From positions 62,001 through 126,000 of the forward strand of contig UQTU01000002.1 of assembly GCA_900544135.1 (NCBI GenBank): DNA of 64,000 nt. Direction: 5' to 3'. This DNA comes from an uncultured Collinsella sp. (GTDB taxonomy: Bacteria > Actinomycetota > Coriobacteriia > Coriobacteriales > Coriobacteriaceae). The translations under genes were made by a program, and so were the position numbers. The notes beneath the pieces are model-generated. The model worked only from the letters and a program-made list of their open reading frames with translations, was not told where the DNA came from and searched no databases. Numbering within the stretch: position 1 is the stretch's first letter; each line of letters starts with the position of its first letter. This document shows positions 8,298 to 17,143 of the stretch, in pieces.

Positions 8298-9881
8298 TTA
8301 CAGCTCGTAGAGCGTGGTGAACTTGTCCTGCAGGTAGCTGCAGTAGTAGCGGGCATCGAACGCCATGCCGCAGGCGCCCTTGATGAGCTCCGGCGCGTCC
8401 TTGGCGCGTCCCCACTGCCAAATGCGCTCGCCCAGCCAGGCGCGAACGGGCGCAAGGTCGCCGCTCGCGCAGGCGCCGGTAAGGTCGACGCCGTCGCGGC
8501 ACATGGCCGGCACGAACATGGCGTCGTAGGCGCTGCCCAGCGCATAGGTGGGGAAGTAGCCAAACGAGCCGCCGCTCCAGTGCGTATCCTGCAGGCAACC
8601 ACGCGTGTCGTCGGGAACGGGGATGCCCAGGTACTCGTTCATAAAGCGATTCCAAAGCGCGGGGATATCCTTGGCTGTGGCCTCGCCGGCAAACAGCATG
8701 CGCTCGATCTCGTAGCGCACCATAACGTGCAGCGGATAGGTGAGCTCGTCGGCCTCGGTGCGGATCAACGACGGCTGCGCGATGTTCACGGCGCGGTAGA
8801 GCGTGTCCTCGTCGACGTCGCCGTAGACCTCGGGCGCGTGGCGGCGCAGCACCTCGAGCAGCGGTCCCATAAAGGCGCGGCTGCGACCCACGGTGTTCTC
8901 GAAAAAGCGGCTCTGGCTCTCGTGGATGCCCATGGAGGTGCCGCCCTCAAGACAGGTGCGCGCATAGGCGGGATTGACGCCCAGCTCGTACATGGCATGT
9001 CCCGCCTCGTGGATGATGCTGTAGACGTTGGAGATGCAATCGTTCTCGTAGATGTGTGTCGCGATGCGCGCGTCACCCACGGCAAAGCCCTCGCTAAACG
9101 GGTGTTCGGTAAAGGCAAGCGTGGTGTCGTTCAGGTTCAGGCCGACGAGCTTCATAAGGTCGAAGCTCATGGCGCGCTGGGCGGCCTCGGGCACGCGGGC
9201 GTGCAAAAAGTCGGCAGCGGGCTGCTGGCCGCGCTCGCCGATGGCGTGCACGAGCGGCACGACCGTCGCCTTGACCTCATCGCAAAACGCATCGAAGCTC
9301 TTGGCGGAAAGGCCGCGCTCGTACTGGTCGAGCCAAACGTCGTATGGGTCGCGCTTGGGGTCCATGAGTTCGGCCTGATGCTTAAGTTGGGCGACGATTC
9401 TATCCACATAGGGCTCAAAACTCGCCCAGTCGTTGGCCGTCTTGGCCTTGTGCCACACGGCGTCGGCCTCGCAGGTGAGCCTGGTCCAGGCCTCGGCCTC
9501 CTCGGTAGGAATAACGCTTGCCTCGCGCTGGTCGCGGCCGAGCACGCGGATCTCGTCGAGCAGCTGCGGGTCGTCTACGTGTCCGCCTGCAACCGTCTCG
9601 CGCGCTAACGAGCGTACGAGCTCAACGGACTTCTCGCTGGTCAGTAGCTTGTGATGCTCGCCGGCAAGCGTGCCCATGGCGTCGGCACGGGCGGCAGCAC
9701 CGTTGGCAGGAGCAATCGTCGCTCCATCGAACTCGGCAATCTTGAGCAGGTACTCGCGAGTCCACAGCTTGCCCTCGAGTTTGCGGAACTTTTTGACGGC
9801 CTTGTCGACTTTAGCAGCCTTGACGCCCTTGGCAGCCTTTGCCACGGCGGCCTGGGCCTTCTTATCGAGTTTCTTTCCCAT
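8298..9881 (-). CDS. M32 (Taq-type) metallocarboxypeptidase, 527 aa
   Basis: A cytoplasmic zinc carboxypeptidase that removes C-terminal residues from peptides. The signature HEAGH is at about residue 290 (IHEAGHAMYELG). It is followed by the family motifs GGTSMGIHESQSRFFEN and IRTEADELTYPLHVMVRYEIE, with YWHSGGSFGYFPTYALG-like spacing near the end (here DTHWSGGSFGYFPTYALG). An Ala/Lys-rich N-terminal extension of about 45 residues precedes the usual start. It is a single gene on the minus strand, diverging from the pheST leader. Confidence 0.92.
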   Translation of the reverse strand: MGKKLDKKAQAAVAKAAKGVKAAKVDKAVKKFRKLEGKLWTREYLLKIAEFDGATIAPANGAAARADAMGTLAGEHHKLLTSEKSVELVRSLARETVAGGHVDDPQLLDEIRVLGRDQREASVIPTEEAEAWTRLTCEADAVWHKAKTANDWASFEPYVDRIVAQLKHQAELMDPKRDPYDVWLDQYERGLSAKSFDAFCDEVKATVVPLVHAIGERGQQPAADFLHARVPEAAQRAMSFDLMKLVGLNLNDTTLAFTEHPFSEGFAVGDARIATHIYENDCISNVYSIIHEAGHAMYELGVNPAYARTCLEGGTSMGIHESQSRFFENTVGRSRAFMGPLLEVLRRHAPEVYGDVDEDTLYRAVNIAQPSLIRTEADELTYPLHVMVRYEIERMLFAGEATAKDIPALWNRFMNEYLGIPVPDDTRGCLQDTHWSGGSFGYFPTYALGSAYDAMFVPAMCRDGVDLTGACASGDLAPVRAWLGERIWQWGRAKDAPELIKGACGMAFDARYYCSYLQDKFTTLYEL

Positions 9882-10014
9882 ACCGTATCCTTAATCTCGC
9901 AGGCCGAGCGCCGCAGGCGGGTGCGCGGCCAATTTGCACAGCTACCTGCCTTGTACCCAGCGCGAACAAAACGGAACGCGGCGATGCGCTCGCGAAATGT
10001 GTTATCCTATAGCC

Positions 10015-10300
10015 CAATGCGTTGACGGAGAGGGTTTTTGCCCGCCGCGTCGCCGGCAAGAGAGGGAAGGTCATGGGCTGCAAGCCTTCCTGCGGTGGCA
10101 AGGGCCAAGCGTTCACTCCCGAGCAGCAACCTCAACGGGCGCGCGGCCGACGGCGGTGAAGCCCCAGTAGGGAAGCCGTGAGCCTCGCGACAAGGGGCGC
10201 AGAGTGGGCACGGCGGGCCAGACATCCGCCGGGTCAAACAAGGTGGTACCGCGGAATTCAACCGTCCTTGGGCAATGCACATGCCCGAGGACGGTTTTTT
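10015..10300 (+). promoter_or_regulatory. T-box leader of pheS-pheT
   Basis: The T-box consensus AAGGTGGTACCGCGG lies at 10240-10254. It is followed by a near-perfect 14-bp terminator stem (10261-10274 with 10282-10295) and six T residues. The arrangement means uncharged tRNA stabilises the alternative antiterminator and lets pheST be read. A plausible Phe specifier codon TTC, followed by A, is at 10112-10114 on the 3' side of Stem I. That placement is inference from position. A likely -10 TATCCT is at about 10002-10007. Confidence 0.93.
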
Positions 10301-10385
10301 GTTACCGAACCGGGCCGCGCATCTGCAGCATCGGGCGGCGTCAGCCGTCCCGGAGCGCGGATGCGCGAGAGACGAAAGGGAAGAC

Positions 10386-11462
10386 ATGAGTCTGATTGAT
10401 GATCTGGTCAAACTCGAGGAAGAGGCCAAGGAGCTCGTCACTAGCGCCGACGACGCCGCCAAGCTCGAGGCTGCGCGCGTTGAGCTGCTCGGTCGCAAGG
10501 GCCGTATCACCGGCCTGATGCGCATGATGGGCAAGCTCGCCCCCGAGGATCGTCCCATGATGGGCAAACGCGCCAACGAGATGCGCCATCTGATCGAGGG
10601 CATGCTCGACGAGCGCACCACCGAGATGAAGGCCGCCGCCCTCAAGCACGCACTCGAGCACGAGGCCGTCGACATCACGCTGCCGGGGATCCGTCCGCAG
10701 ATCGGTCACCAGCACCTGATCAAGCAGATCATCGAGGAGGCCGAGGACATCTTCTGCGGCATCGGCTACACCGTCGAGTCCGGCCCCATGGTCGATACCT
10801 CCTACTACAACTTCACCGCACTCAACGCGCCCATGGATCACCCGAGCCGCTCGGCTCGCGACACGTTCTATGTGGTCGACAACAACCCCGGCAGCGTCGC
10901 GCATCCCGAGGCTCACGCTCACGGCGAGTCCGACGTGCTGCTGCGCACCCAGACCTCGGGCGTGCAGATCCACACCATGGAGTCGCAGAAGCCGCCCATC
11001 TACATGATCTGCCCGGGCACCGTCTACCGTCCCGACACGGCCGACGCCTGCCACCTGCCGCAGTTCAACCAGATCGAGGGCCTAGTCGTCGACGAGGGTA
11101 TCACCTTTGGCGATCTTAAGGGCACGCTCGACTACTTTGTTAAGTGCATGTTTGGTGAGGATCGCAAGACGCGCTATCGCCCGCACTTCTTCCCCTTCAC
11201 CGAGCCTTCCTGCGAGGTGGACGTGAGCTGCCACGTGTGCGGCGGCAAGGGCTGCAACTTCTGCAAGCACAGCGGCTGGATCGAGATCCTGGGCTGCGGC
11301 ATGGTCGACCCCAACGTCCTTATCAACTGCGGCATCGACCCCGAGAAGTACACCGGCTTCGCCTTTGGTATTGGCGCCGAGCGCGTCGCGGCACTGCGCT
11401 ACGACCTGCCCGACCTCAGAACTCTCATGACGGGTGATATGCGCTTCTTGAATCAGTTCTAG
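10386..11462 (+). CDS. pheS: Phenylalanyl-tRNA synthetase alpha subunit, 358 aa
   Basis: The catalytic subunit of the alpha2-beta2 enzyme. An N-terminal coiled coil of about 85 residues is followed by the class II core. Motif 2 lies around TVYRPDTADACHLPQFNQIEGLVVD and motif 3 in GFAFGIGAERVAALRYDLPDLR. A Cys-rich insert, CHVCGGKGCNFC, is present near residue 280; such an insert is seen in some bacterial PheS. The start is ATG 10386 with AAAGGGA just upstream. The frame is open back to 10275, but that segment overlaps the T-box terminator and cannot be coding. Confidence 0.97.
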   Translation: MSLIDDLVKLEEEAKELVTSADDAAKLEAARVELLGRKGRITGLMRMMGKLAPEDRPMMGKRANEMRHLIEGMLDERTTEMKAAALKHALEHEAVDITLPGIRPQIGHQHLIKQIIEEAEDIFCGIGYTVESGPMVDTSYYNFTALNAPMDHPSRSARDTFYVVDNNPGSVAHPEAHAHGESDVLLRTQTSGVQIHTMESQKPPIYMICPGTVYRPDTADACHLPQFNQIEGLVVDEGITFGDLKGTLDYFVKCMFGEDRKTRYRPHFFPFTEPSCEVDVSCHVCGGKGCNFCKHSGWIEILGCGMVDPNVLINCGIDPEKYTGFAFGIGAERVAALRYDLPDLRTLMTGDMRFLNQF

Positions 11463-11470
11463 GCTGCGGC

Positions 11471-11563
11471 TTGCCCAAGCACGGCACCTCGGCGCTCATT
11501 CGTCGCTTGCGTACCAAAGTACGCGGCGCTCCTCTTTCGGGCCGATCTGCCGCACTTGGACAA
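11471..11563 (+). repeat. Long imperfect hairpin between pheS and pheT
   Basis: TTGCCCAAGCACGGCA (11471-11486) pairs with TGCCGCACTTGGACAA (11548-11563). Inside, GCGTAC and GTACGC (11509-11524) form a second perfect stem. There is no T-tract, so this is not a standard terminator. It may tune pheT expression or RNA stability. Confidence 0.55.
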
Positions 11564-11646
11564 CCCTCGCTTTGTAAGGAATGTTCACAAAGTTGAAGTT
11601 TCCACCTGCATCTCTTCGCAGGCTTTCAGTATGAAAGGAGAGCTAG

Positions 11647-14100
11647 ATGCGTGTTTCTTACGACTGGCTCAAGACCATGATCGATATTCCGGAGGATCCC
11701 AAGACCCTTTCGGACGAATATATCCGTACCGGCACCGAGGTCGAGGCGATCGACACCGTGGGCGAGTCCTTCGACCACGTGGTGACCGCCAAGGTGCTCA
11801 CCAAGATCCCGCACCCCGATAGCGACCACATGTATGTGTGCTCGGTCGATGTGGGCGACAAGAATCTCGACGCCGACGGCAATCCCGCTCCGCTGCAGAT
11901 CGTCTGCGGCGCGCAGAACTTCGAGGCCGGCGACCACGTCGTCACGGCCATGATTGGCGCCGTGCTTCCCGGCGACGTTAAGATCAAGAAGAGCAAGCTT
12001 CGCGGCGTCGTGTCCATGGGCATGAACTGCTCCGCGCGCGAGCTCGGCCTGGGTGGCGACCACTCCGGCATCATGATCCTGCCCGAGGATACGCCCTGCG
12101 GCATGCCGTTTGCCGAGTACGTGGGCTCGAGCGACACCGTGCTCGACTGTGAGATCACGCCCAACCGTCCCGACTGCCTGTCCATGATCGGCATGGCCCG
12201 CGAGACCGGCGCCATCTTCGACCGCGATTTCCACGTTGAGCTGCCCGCTATCAAGGTCGAGACCGGCCGTGCGACCGACGACGAGCTTTCCGTCGAGATC
12301 GCCGACGAGGGCCTGTGCGACCGCTACGTTGCCCGCATCGTGCGCAACGTCAAGGTCGGCCCGTCGCCAGACTGGATGGTCAAGCGCCTCAACGCCCTGG
12401 GCGTGCGCCCGCACAACAACATCGTCGACATCACCAACTACATGATGATGCTCACCGGTCAGCCGCTGCACGCCTTTGACCTGGACACCTTTGCCGAGCG
12501 CGATGGCCACCGTCGTGTGGTGGTTCGTGCCGCCCAGCAGGACGAGAAGTTCACGACGCTCGACGGCGAGGAGCGCGTGCTCGACGCCGGCATGGGCCTC
12601 ATCACCGACGGCGAGCGTCCCGTGGCGCTGGCCGGCGTAATGGGCGGCATGGATTCCGAGATCGAGGACGACACCGTCGACGTGATGGTCGAGAGCGCCT
12701 GCTTCAACGCCGGTCGCACCTCGCACACCAGCCGCGATCTGTCGCTGATCTCCGACGCCTCCATTCGCTTTGAGCGCCAGGTCGACGAGACCGGCTGCGT
12801 GGATGTCGCCAACGTTACCTGCGCGCTGATCGAGGAGATCGCCGGCGGCGAGGTTGCTCCCGGCTATGTGGACGTGTTCCCCGCGCCCAAGACCATCGAC
12901 AGCATTAAGCTGCGCCTGGCCCGCGTGCGTGCCATCTGCGGTGCCGACATCGAGCCCGACTTTATCGAGCGTTCGCTCACCCGCCTGGGCTGCACCGTCG
13001 AGCGCGACGGCGAGGACTTTATGGTCACGCCGCCGAGCTTCCGTCCCGACCTGCCGCGTGAGATCGACCTGATCGAGGAGGTCTTGCGCCTATGGGGCAT
13101 GGGCCGCGTGACGGCGACCATTCCGGCTGCCAAGAACCACATCGGCGGTCTGACCCGCGAGCAGAAGCTCACTCGTAAGGTCGGCGAGATCCTGCGCGCC
13201 TGCGGCCTCAACGAGACCACGACTTTTGGCTTTGCCGCCCCGGGCGACCTGGAGAAGATCGGTATGTCCACCGAGGGTCGCGGTTGCCCCGTGGTGCTCA
13301 TGAACCCGCTGGTAGCCGAGCAGACTGAGATGCGCCGCTCGCTGTTGCCAGGCCTGTTGCAGTCTGTGGCCTACAACGAGGCCCACGGCACGCCCAACGT
13401 GCATCTGTACGAGGTCGGCAGCTTGTTCCACGGTCGCGAGAACGCCAGCCTGCCCAAGGAGACCAAGTCCGTGGCGGGCGTGCTCTCGGGCCAGTGGAGC
13501 GAGCAGTCTTGGAGCATGAAGTACCGCAAGCTGCGTTTCTTCTTTGGCAAGGGCATCGTTGAGGAGCTGCTTGCCCAGCTGCGCATCGAGAAGGTTCGCT
13601 TCCGTCCCGTCGAGGGCGAGAGCTATGCCTTCCTGCAACCGGGTCGTGCTGCCGAGGTACTCTCGGGCGGTACCGTGCTGGGCTGGGTTGGCGAGATCCA
13701 CCCCGAGGCGCGCGAGACTATGGGCATTGATGAGGTCGTCGTTGCCTTTGAGCTCGACCTGGACAAGCTGATCAAGGGCGCCCGCAACCAGGAGAACTAC
13801 CGTGAGTTCTCGCAGTACCCGGCCGTTGAGCACGACCTTGCTATCGTAGTCGACAACACTGTGACCTGCGAGGATCTTGAGCGTCGTATTACGAGTGCCG
13901 GCGGCAAGCTGCTCGAGGGCGTGCGCCTGTTCGATGTCTACCGCGATCCCATCCGTATCGGTGCGGGCAAGAAGTCCATGGCCTTTGCGCTTACGTATCG
14001 CTCCGACGACCATACGCTCACCAGCGAAGAGGTCGAAAAAGCGCACCAGAAGATCGTCACCAAGGTGTGCAAGGGCGTAAACGGCGAGGTCCGCGGCTAG
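11647..14100 (+). CDS. pheT: Phenylalanyl-tRNA synthetase beta subunit, 817 aa
   Basis: The non-catalytic subunit of PheRS, carrying tRNA-binding and editing domains. In order: an N-terminal EMAP/OB-fold tRNA-binding domain (about 40-150), the B3/B4 editing region with GMARETGAIFDRD near 185-200, the B5 domain, a class II-like core from about 480, and a C-terminal anticodon-binding domain (about 720-817, starting at YPAVEHDLAIVVD). Length is normal. The start has AAAGGAG 6 nt upstream. It lies 184 nt after pheS and shares its T-box. Confidence 0.97.
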   Translation: MRVSYDWLKTMIDIPEDPKTLSDEYIRTGTEVEAIDTVGESFDHVVTAKVLTKIPHPDSDHMYVCSVDVGDKNLDADGNPAPLQIVCGAQNFEAGDHVVTAMIGAVLPGDVKIKKSKLRGVVSMGMNCSARELGLGGDHSGIMILPEDTPCGMPFAEYVGSSDTVLDCEITPNRPDCLSMIGMARETGAIFDRDFHVELPAIKVETGRATDDELSVEIADEGLCDRYVARIVRNVKVGPSPDWMVKRLNALGVRPHNNIVDITNYMMMLTGQPLHAFDLDTFAERDGHRRVVVRAAQQDEKFTTLDGEERVLDAGMGLITDGERPVALAGVMGGMDSEIEDDTVDVMVESACFNAGRTSHTSRDLSLISDASIRFERQVDETGCVDVANVTCALIEEIAGGEVAPGYVDVFPAPKTIDSIKLRLARVRAICGADIEPDFIERSLTRLGCTVERDGEDFMVTPPSFRPDLPREIDLIEEVLRLWGMGRVTATIPAAKNHIGGLTREQKLTRKVGEILRACGLNETTTFGFAAPGDLEKIGMSTEGRGCPVVLMNPLVAEQTEMRRSLLPGLLQSVAYNEAHGTPNVHLYEVGSLFHGRENASLPKETKSVAGVLSGQWSEQSWSMKYRKLRFFFGKGIVEELLAQLRIEKVRFRPVEGESYAFLQPGRAAEVLSGGTVLGWVGEIHPEARETMGIDEVVVAFELDLDKLIKGARNQENYREFSQYPAVEHDLAIVVDNTVTCEDLERRITSAGGKLLEGVRLFDVYRDPIRIGAGKKSMAFALTYRSDDHTLTSEEVEKAHQKIVTKVCKGVNGEVRG

Positions 14101-14208
14101 GTCCTGCGCTGGGGTATGGGTCAGCGGTGGCTGCTGCCGAGTCCTACGTGACTGCTGTTTTCGGTATAAGGCACCGTTGAGCCTGCATATATGACACGCG
14201 CATTACAT

Positions 14209-14243
14209 AACGGCGTGCTGCTTTGTCGGCAGTGCGCCGTTTT
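14209..14243 (+). terminator. Terminator after pheT
   Basis: AACGGCG (14209-14215) pairs with CGCCGTT (14235-14241), followed by a short TTTT. An inner CTG/CAG extends the stem. It overlaps the -35 of the next promoter. Confidence 0.6.
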
Positions 14244-14251
14244 GCTATGAT
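14223..14251 (+). promoter_or_regulatory. Promoter of the nickel transporter operon
   Basis: TTGTCG (14223-14228) and TATGAT (14246-14251) with 17-nt spacing place a start site near 14258, immediately before the palindrome at 14262. Confidence 0.6.
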
Positions 14252-14261
14252 AGCCCGCGGC

Positions 14262-14289
14262 GTGTTACGAATCTGACATTACGTAACAC
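14262..14289 (+). promoter_or_regulatory. NikR-type operator palindrome
   Basis: GTGTTAC-N14-GTAACAC is a perfect 7-bp inverted repeat covering the predicted transcription start. From memory, this is the NikR site form predicted in Geobacter and Desulfovibrio relatives. A nickel-loaded NikR bound here would block the transporter genes. No nikR gene is in the window. Confidence 0.65.
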
Positions 14290-14346
14290 TGGAAAGGTGA
14301 TTCAAGCGGCGTTGCAATTCCGTGCGCCGATAACCGGGAGGCGTAC

Positions 14347-15432
14347 ATGCACATTCCAGATAATTATCTGTCCCCGCAGACCGATGCCGTCATGGCGGTG
14401 GCGATGGTGCCCGTCTGGGCTCACTGTATCAAGAAGGTGCGCGCCACGCTCGATCGCGAGCACATGGCTTTCCTGGGCATCTGCGCCGCATTTTCCTTCT
14501 TGCTTATGATGTTCAACGTGCCGCTGCCCGGCGGCACCACTGGCCACGCCGTTGGTGGCGCACTCATCGCGCTGCTGCTGGGCCCCGAGGCCGCGGCTAT
14601 CGCGGTTTCGGTCGCGCTGGCGCTGCAAGCGCTGCTGTTTGGCGACGGCGGCATCCTGTCCTTTGGCGCTAACTGCTTTAACATGGCCTTCGTGTTGCCG
14701 TTTGCCGCAGCCATCGTGTTCCGCGCGCTTAACAGCCGTTTGCACGACAAGAGCTGGGGCACCTCGGTTTCGGCCATCGCAAGCGGCTGGGTCGGCCTGT
14801 GCCTGGCGGCCCTGTGCGCAGCAATCGAGTTTGGTATTCAGCCGATGCTTTTCACGAATGCTTCGGGCGCTCCGCTGTACTGCCCCTTCCCGCTGTCCAT
14901 TGCCATTCCGGCCATGATGATCCCGCATATGTTGGTAGCCGGCGTGGTCGAGGGCGTGGCGACTGCCGCGATCTACGGCTTTATCAAGAAGACGGCGCCG
15001 AGCGTTATCGTCGGTCCCGAGGCTTACGACGGCCTGCTGGACGCCGAGGGCGCAGCCGCCAAGAAGACCTCGCTGGTCCCCACACTCATCCTGGTCGCCG
15101 TGCTTGTCGTGGCCACGCCGCTGGGCCTGCTGGCCACGGGTGACGCCTGGGGTGAGTGGGATGCCGAGGGCGCCGCGACCGCCGTTCAGGAGGCTGGCGA
15201 CGACAGCCTGCAGGCTTCGGTCGGCCTTGACACCCCGACCTTTGCCGATGCGCTGCCTACGGGTGATTACCTGCAGGCCTATTCCGAGGAGCAGGGTCTC
15301 GGCTTTGCCGGTCAGGCTGCCATGTATATCCTGTCCGGCGTGATTGGCGTGGCGGTGCTCACCATCGCATTCCGTCTGATCTCGCTGACGGTCAAGGAAA
15401 GCGGTGCTCATGGCGATGGTCGAGCTGCCTAG
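14347..15432 (+). CDS. nikM: ECF nickel/cobalt transporter substrate-binding component (NikM/CbiM-like), 361 aa
   Basis: The membrane S-component that captures Ni2+ or Co2+. The N-terminal metal-binding signature MHIPDNYLSP is present; the first His and its neighbours coordinate the metal. About seven hydrophobic segments follow up to residue 220. A C-terminal extension (residues 235-361) has a membrane segment, a periplasmic-like Asp/Glu-rich stretch and a last membrane segment, matching the fused NikN/PDGLE-type accessory domain, so no separate small subunit is needed. The NikR-type palindrome upstream favours nickel over cobalt. It is the first gene of a three-gene operon and overlaps the next. 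Confidence 0.85.
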   Translation: MHIPDNYLSPQTDAVMAVAMVPVWAHCIKKVRATLDREHMAFLGICAAFSFLLMMFNVPLPGGTTGHAVGGALIALLLGPEAAAIAVSVALALQALLFGDGGILSFGANCFNMAFVLPFAAAIVFRALNSRLHDKSWGTSVSAIASGWVGLCLAALCAAIEFGIQPMLFTNASGAPLYCPFPLSIAIPAMMIPHMLVAGVVEGVATAAIYGFIKKTAPSVIVGPEAYDGLLDAEGAAAKKTSLVPTLILVAVLVVATPLGLLATGDAWGEWDAEGAATAVQEAGDDSLQASVGLDTPTFADALPTGDYLQAYSEEQGLGFAGQAAMYILSGVIGVAVLTIAFRLISLTVKESGAHGDGRAA

Positions 15433-16246
15433 CTGGCTTGCGGTCGAGCAGCGTTACGAGCCCACGGGCGCTCGTCATCGCGTGATGCAAAAGAACGTCC
15501 TGCACCTGGCGAGCCTGCTTGAGCGGGTTCGCCTGGGTGGAGGCGCGCACGAGGGCGGGTCGATGGTCGACCGCGCCCTTTCTTGCGTTTCGGCTCCGGT
15601 GCGCCTGGTGGGGATATTCGTTTGCGTCCTGTGCGTGTGCCTGACACAAAGCCCGCTGTACCTCATGTTGATGGCGGCCATTGCGCTGGTGCTCGTTGCC
15701 GTGCGTCCCGTACGCGGGCTGCGCGCGACCTTTGTGCCGGCGCTTGGCGCCGCGGGGCTCGCAGTGGTTTTGGCGCTGCCTGCCCTGCTGCTGGGTGCTT
15801 CCGCTACGGGCGCCATGCTCAAGATTGCGCTCAAGACGTTCATTAACGTGACGCTCGTGCTGGGCGTTTCGTGGACCCTCACATGGAGCCGCATGTCGGC
15901 GGCGCTCAAGACGCTACATCTGCCCGACGAGGTCATCTTTACGTTTGATATGGCGCTCAAGCACATCGAGGTGCTGGGCCGAACGGCGCACGATCTGACC
16001 GAATCGGTCATGCTGCGCAGTGTGGGTCGCGCGCCTGAGGGGTTTTCGCGCACCGACTCGGTCGCGGGTATCATGGGCATGACGTTTATCAAGGCGATGG
16101 AATGCAGCCATGCGATGGACGAGGCCATGCTCTGCCGTGGGTTTGCCGGTGTGTATCCGGCGCCCGCGCGCGCCGGGCTTGGCTGGCGCGATGCGGTCTA
16201 TGCGGCCGGCGTGGCGCTGCTGGCAGTGTTGTGCGCCGTGCTGTAG
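15410..16246 (+). CDS. nikQ: ECF transporter transmembrane component (NikQ/CbiQ-like), 278 aa
   Basis: The T-component that couples ATP hydrolysis to movement of the substrate-binding protein. Four to five hydrophobic segments lie between residues 65 and 190, and another at the C-terminus. The coupling region carries family motifs AMLCRGFAG and MLRSVGRAPEGF, matching the two Ala-Arg-Gly-type loops that contact the ATPase. ATG 15410 is preferred (AAGGAA about 10 nt upstream); GTG 15404 and ATG 15416 are alternatives. It overlaps nikM by 23 nt, implying coupled translation. Confidence 0.85.
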   Translation: MAMVELPSWLAVEQRYEPTGARHRVMQKNVLHLASLLERVRLGGGAHEGGSMVDRALSCVSAPVRLVGIFVCVLCVCLTQSPLYLMLMAAIALVLVAVRPVRGLRATFVPALGAAGLAVVLALPALLLGASATGAMLKIALKTFINVTLVLGVSWTLTWSRMSAALKTLHLPDEVIFTFDMALKHIEVLGRTAHDLTESVMLRSVGRAPEGFSRTDSVAGIMGMTFIKAMECSHAMDEAMLCRGFAGVYPAPARAGLGWRDAVYAAGVALLAVLCAVL

Positions 16247-16268
16247 GCGCTGCTGGTTCCGGCTGGGG

Positions 16269-17063
16269 ATGCAAATGGGGAAGGGCGACGTTTTGGCAAA
16301 CGATACAAATGGCGCGATGGGCGCGAGCGGTTCTGCTGGCGCCGAGACCACGCCGCTCATCGAGTTTCGCGACGTGGTGTTTTCCTATGCGGGGCATACG
16401 GTTGTCGATGGTGTGTCGCTGCAGGTCGATTGTGGTGAACTCGTTGCCCTGCTCGGTCCCAACGGCTGCGGTAAGACGACGATTATGCGCCTTATTAACG
16501 GCCTTGAACTCGCGGACACTGGGGCATACCTGTTTGACGGGCATGTGATTGATGCGGCGTTTCTAAAGGATTCCGCGGCCGCTCAGCGTTTTCATCAGCG
16601 CGTGGGCTTCGTATTCCAAAACGCCGATGCCCAGCTGTTCTGCGCCACGGTGGGCGAGGAAGTTGCTTTTGGTCCCGCGCAGATGGGTCTGCCGGCAGAC
16701 GAGCTCGAGCGCCGCGTGCGCGATGCCATGGGGCTGTTCCAGGTTGCCGACCTTGCCGACGCCTCTCCCTATCAGCTCTCGGGCGGGCAAAAGAAGCGTG
16801 TTGCGCTGGCTGCGGTGGTGTCGATGAACCCGGATATCTTGGTCCTCGACGAGCCTACCAATGGGCTCGACGAGGATTCATGCGACATCGTGGTCAATTT
16901 CTTGCTGGCTTATGTCGCGGCGGGTAAGACGGTCTTGATGAGCACGCATCACCAGGATTTGGTGCGACGCCTGGGTGCCCGTGCAATCTATATCGATCGA
17001 TATCACCATGTGGTCGAGGCGTCTTCGTCGTCGTATGGAACCGAAAGCGGTGCTACGGACTAG
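16269..17063 (+). CDS. nikO: ECF transporter ATPase (NikO/CbiO-like), 264 aa
   Basis: ABC ATPase powering the transporter. Walker A is GPNGCGKTT, the Q-loop is VFQNADAQLF (the usual ECF form), the signature is LSGGQKKRVALA, Walker B is ILVLDEPTNGLD and the switch His follows in MSTHHQD. The start is uncertain: ATG 16269 is listed, but AAGGG at 16281-16285 is ideally placed for TTG 16293, which would remove eight residues. It ends the nik operon, 22 nt after nikQ. Confidence 0.88.
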   Translation: MQMGKGDVLANDTNGAMGASGSAGAETTPLIEFRDVVFSYAGHTVVDGVSLQVDCGELVALLGPNGCGKTTIMRLINGLELADTGAYLFDGHVIDAAFLKDSAAAQRFHQRVGFVFQNADAQLFCATVGEEVAFGPAQMGLPADELERRVRDAMGLFQVADLADASPYQLSGGQKKRVALAAVVSMNPDILVLDEPTNGLDEDSCDIVVNFLLAYVAAGKTVLMSTHHQDLVRRLGARAIYIDRYHHVVEASSSSYGTESGATD

Positions 17064-17143
17064 TTGCTGCGTAGAGCGTGCGTAGCCGTCCGCGCGGCTT
17101 TGCCGTGATGGTATAGTTATCCAGGTTTTTTATGGGGGTGGCT

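Noticed and set aside
10275..10385. Longer N-terminus for PheS
   Set aside because: This segment overlaps the T-box terminator; ATG 10386 has a ribosome site.
14101..14346. Cobalamin riboswitch before the CbiM-like gene
   Set aside because: No B12-box-like sequence or expected length; the region is explained by a terminator, promoter and palindrome.
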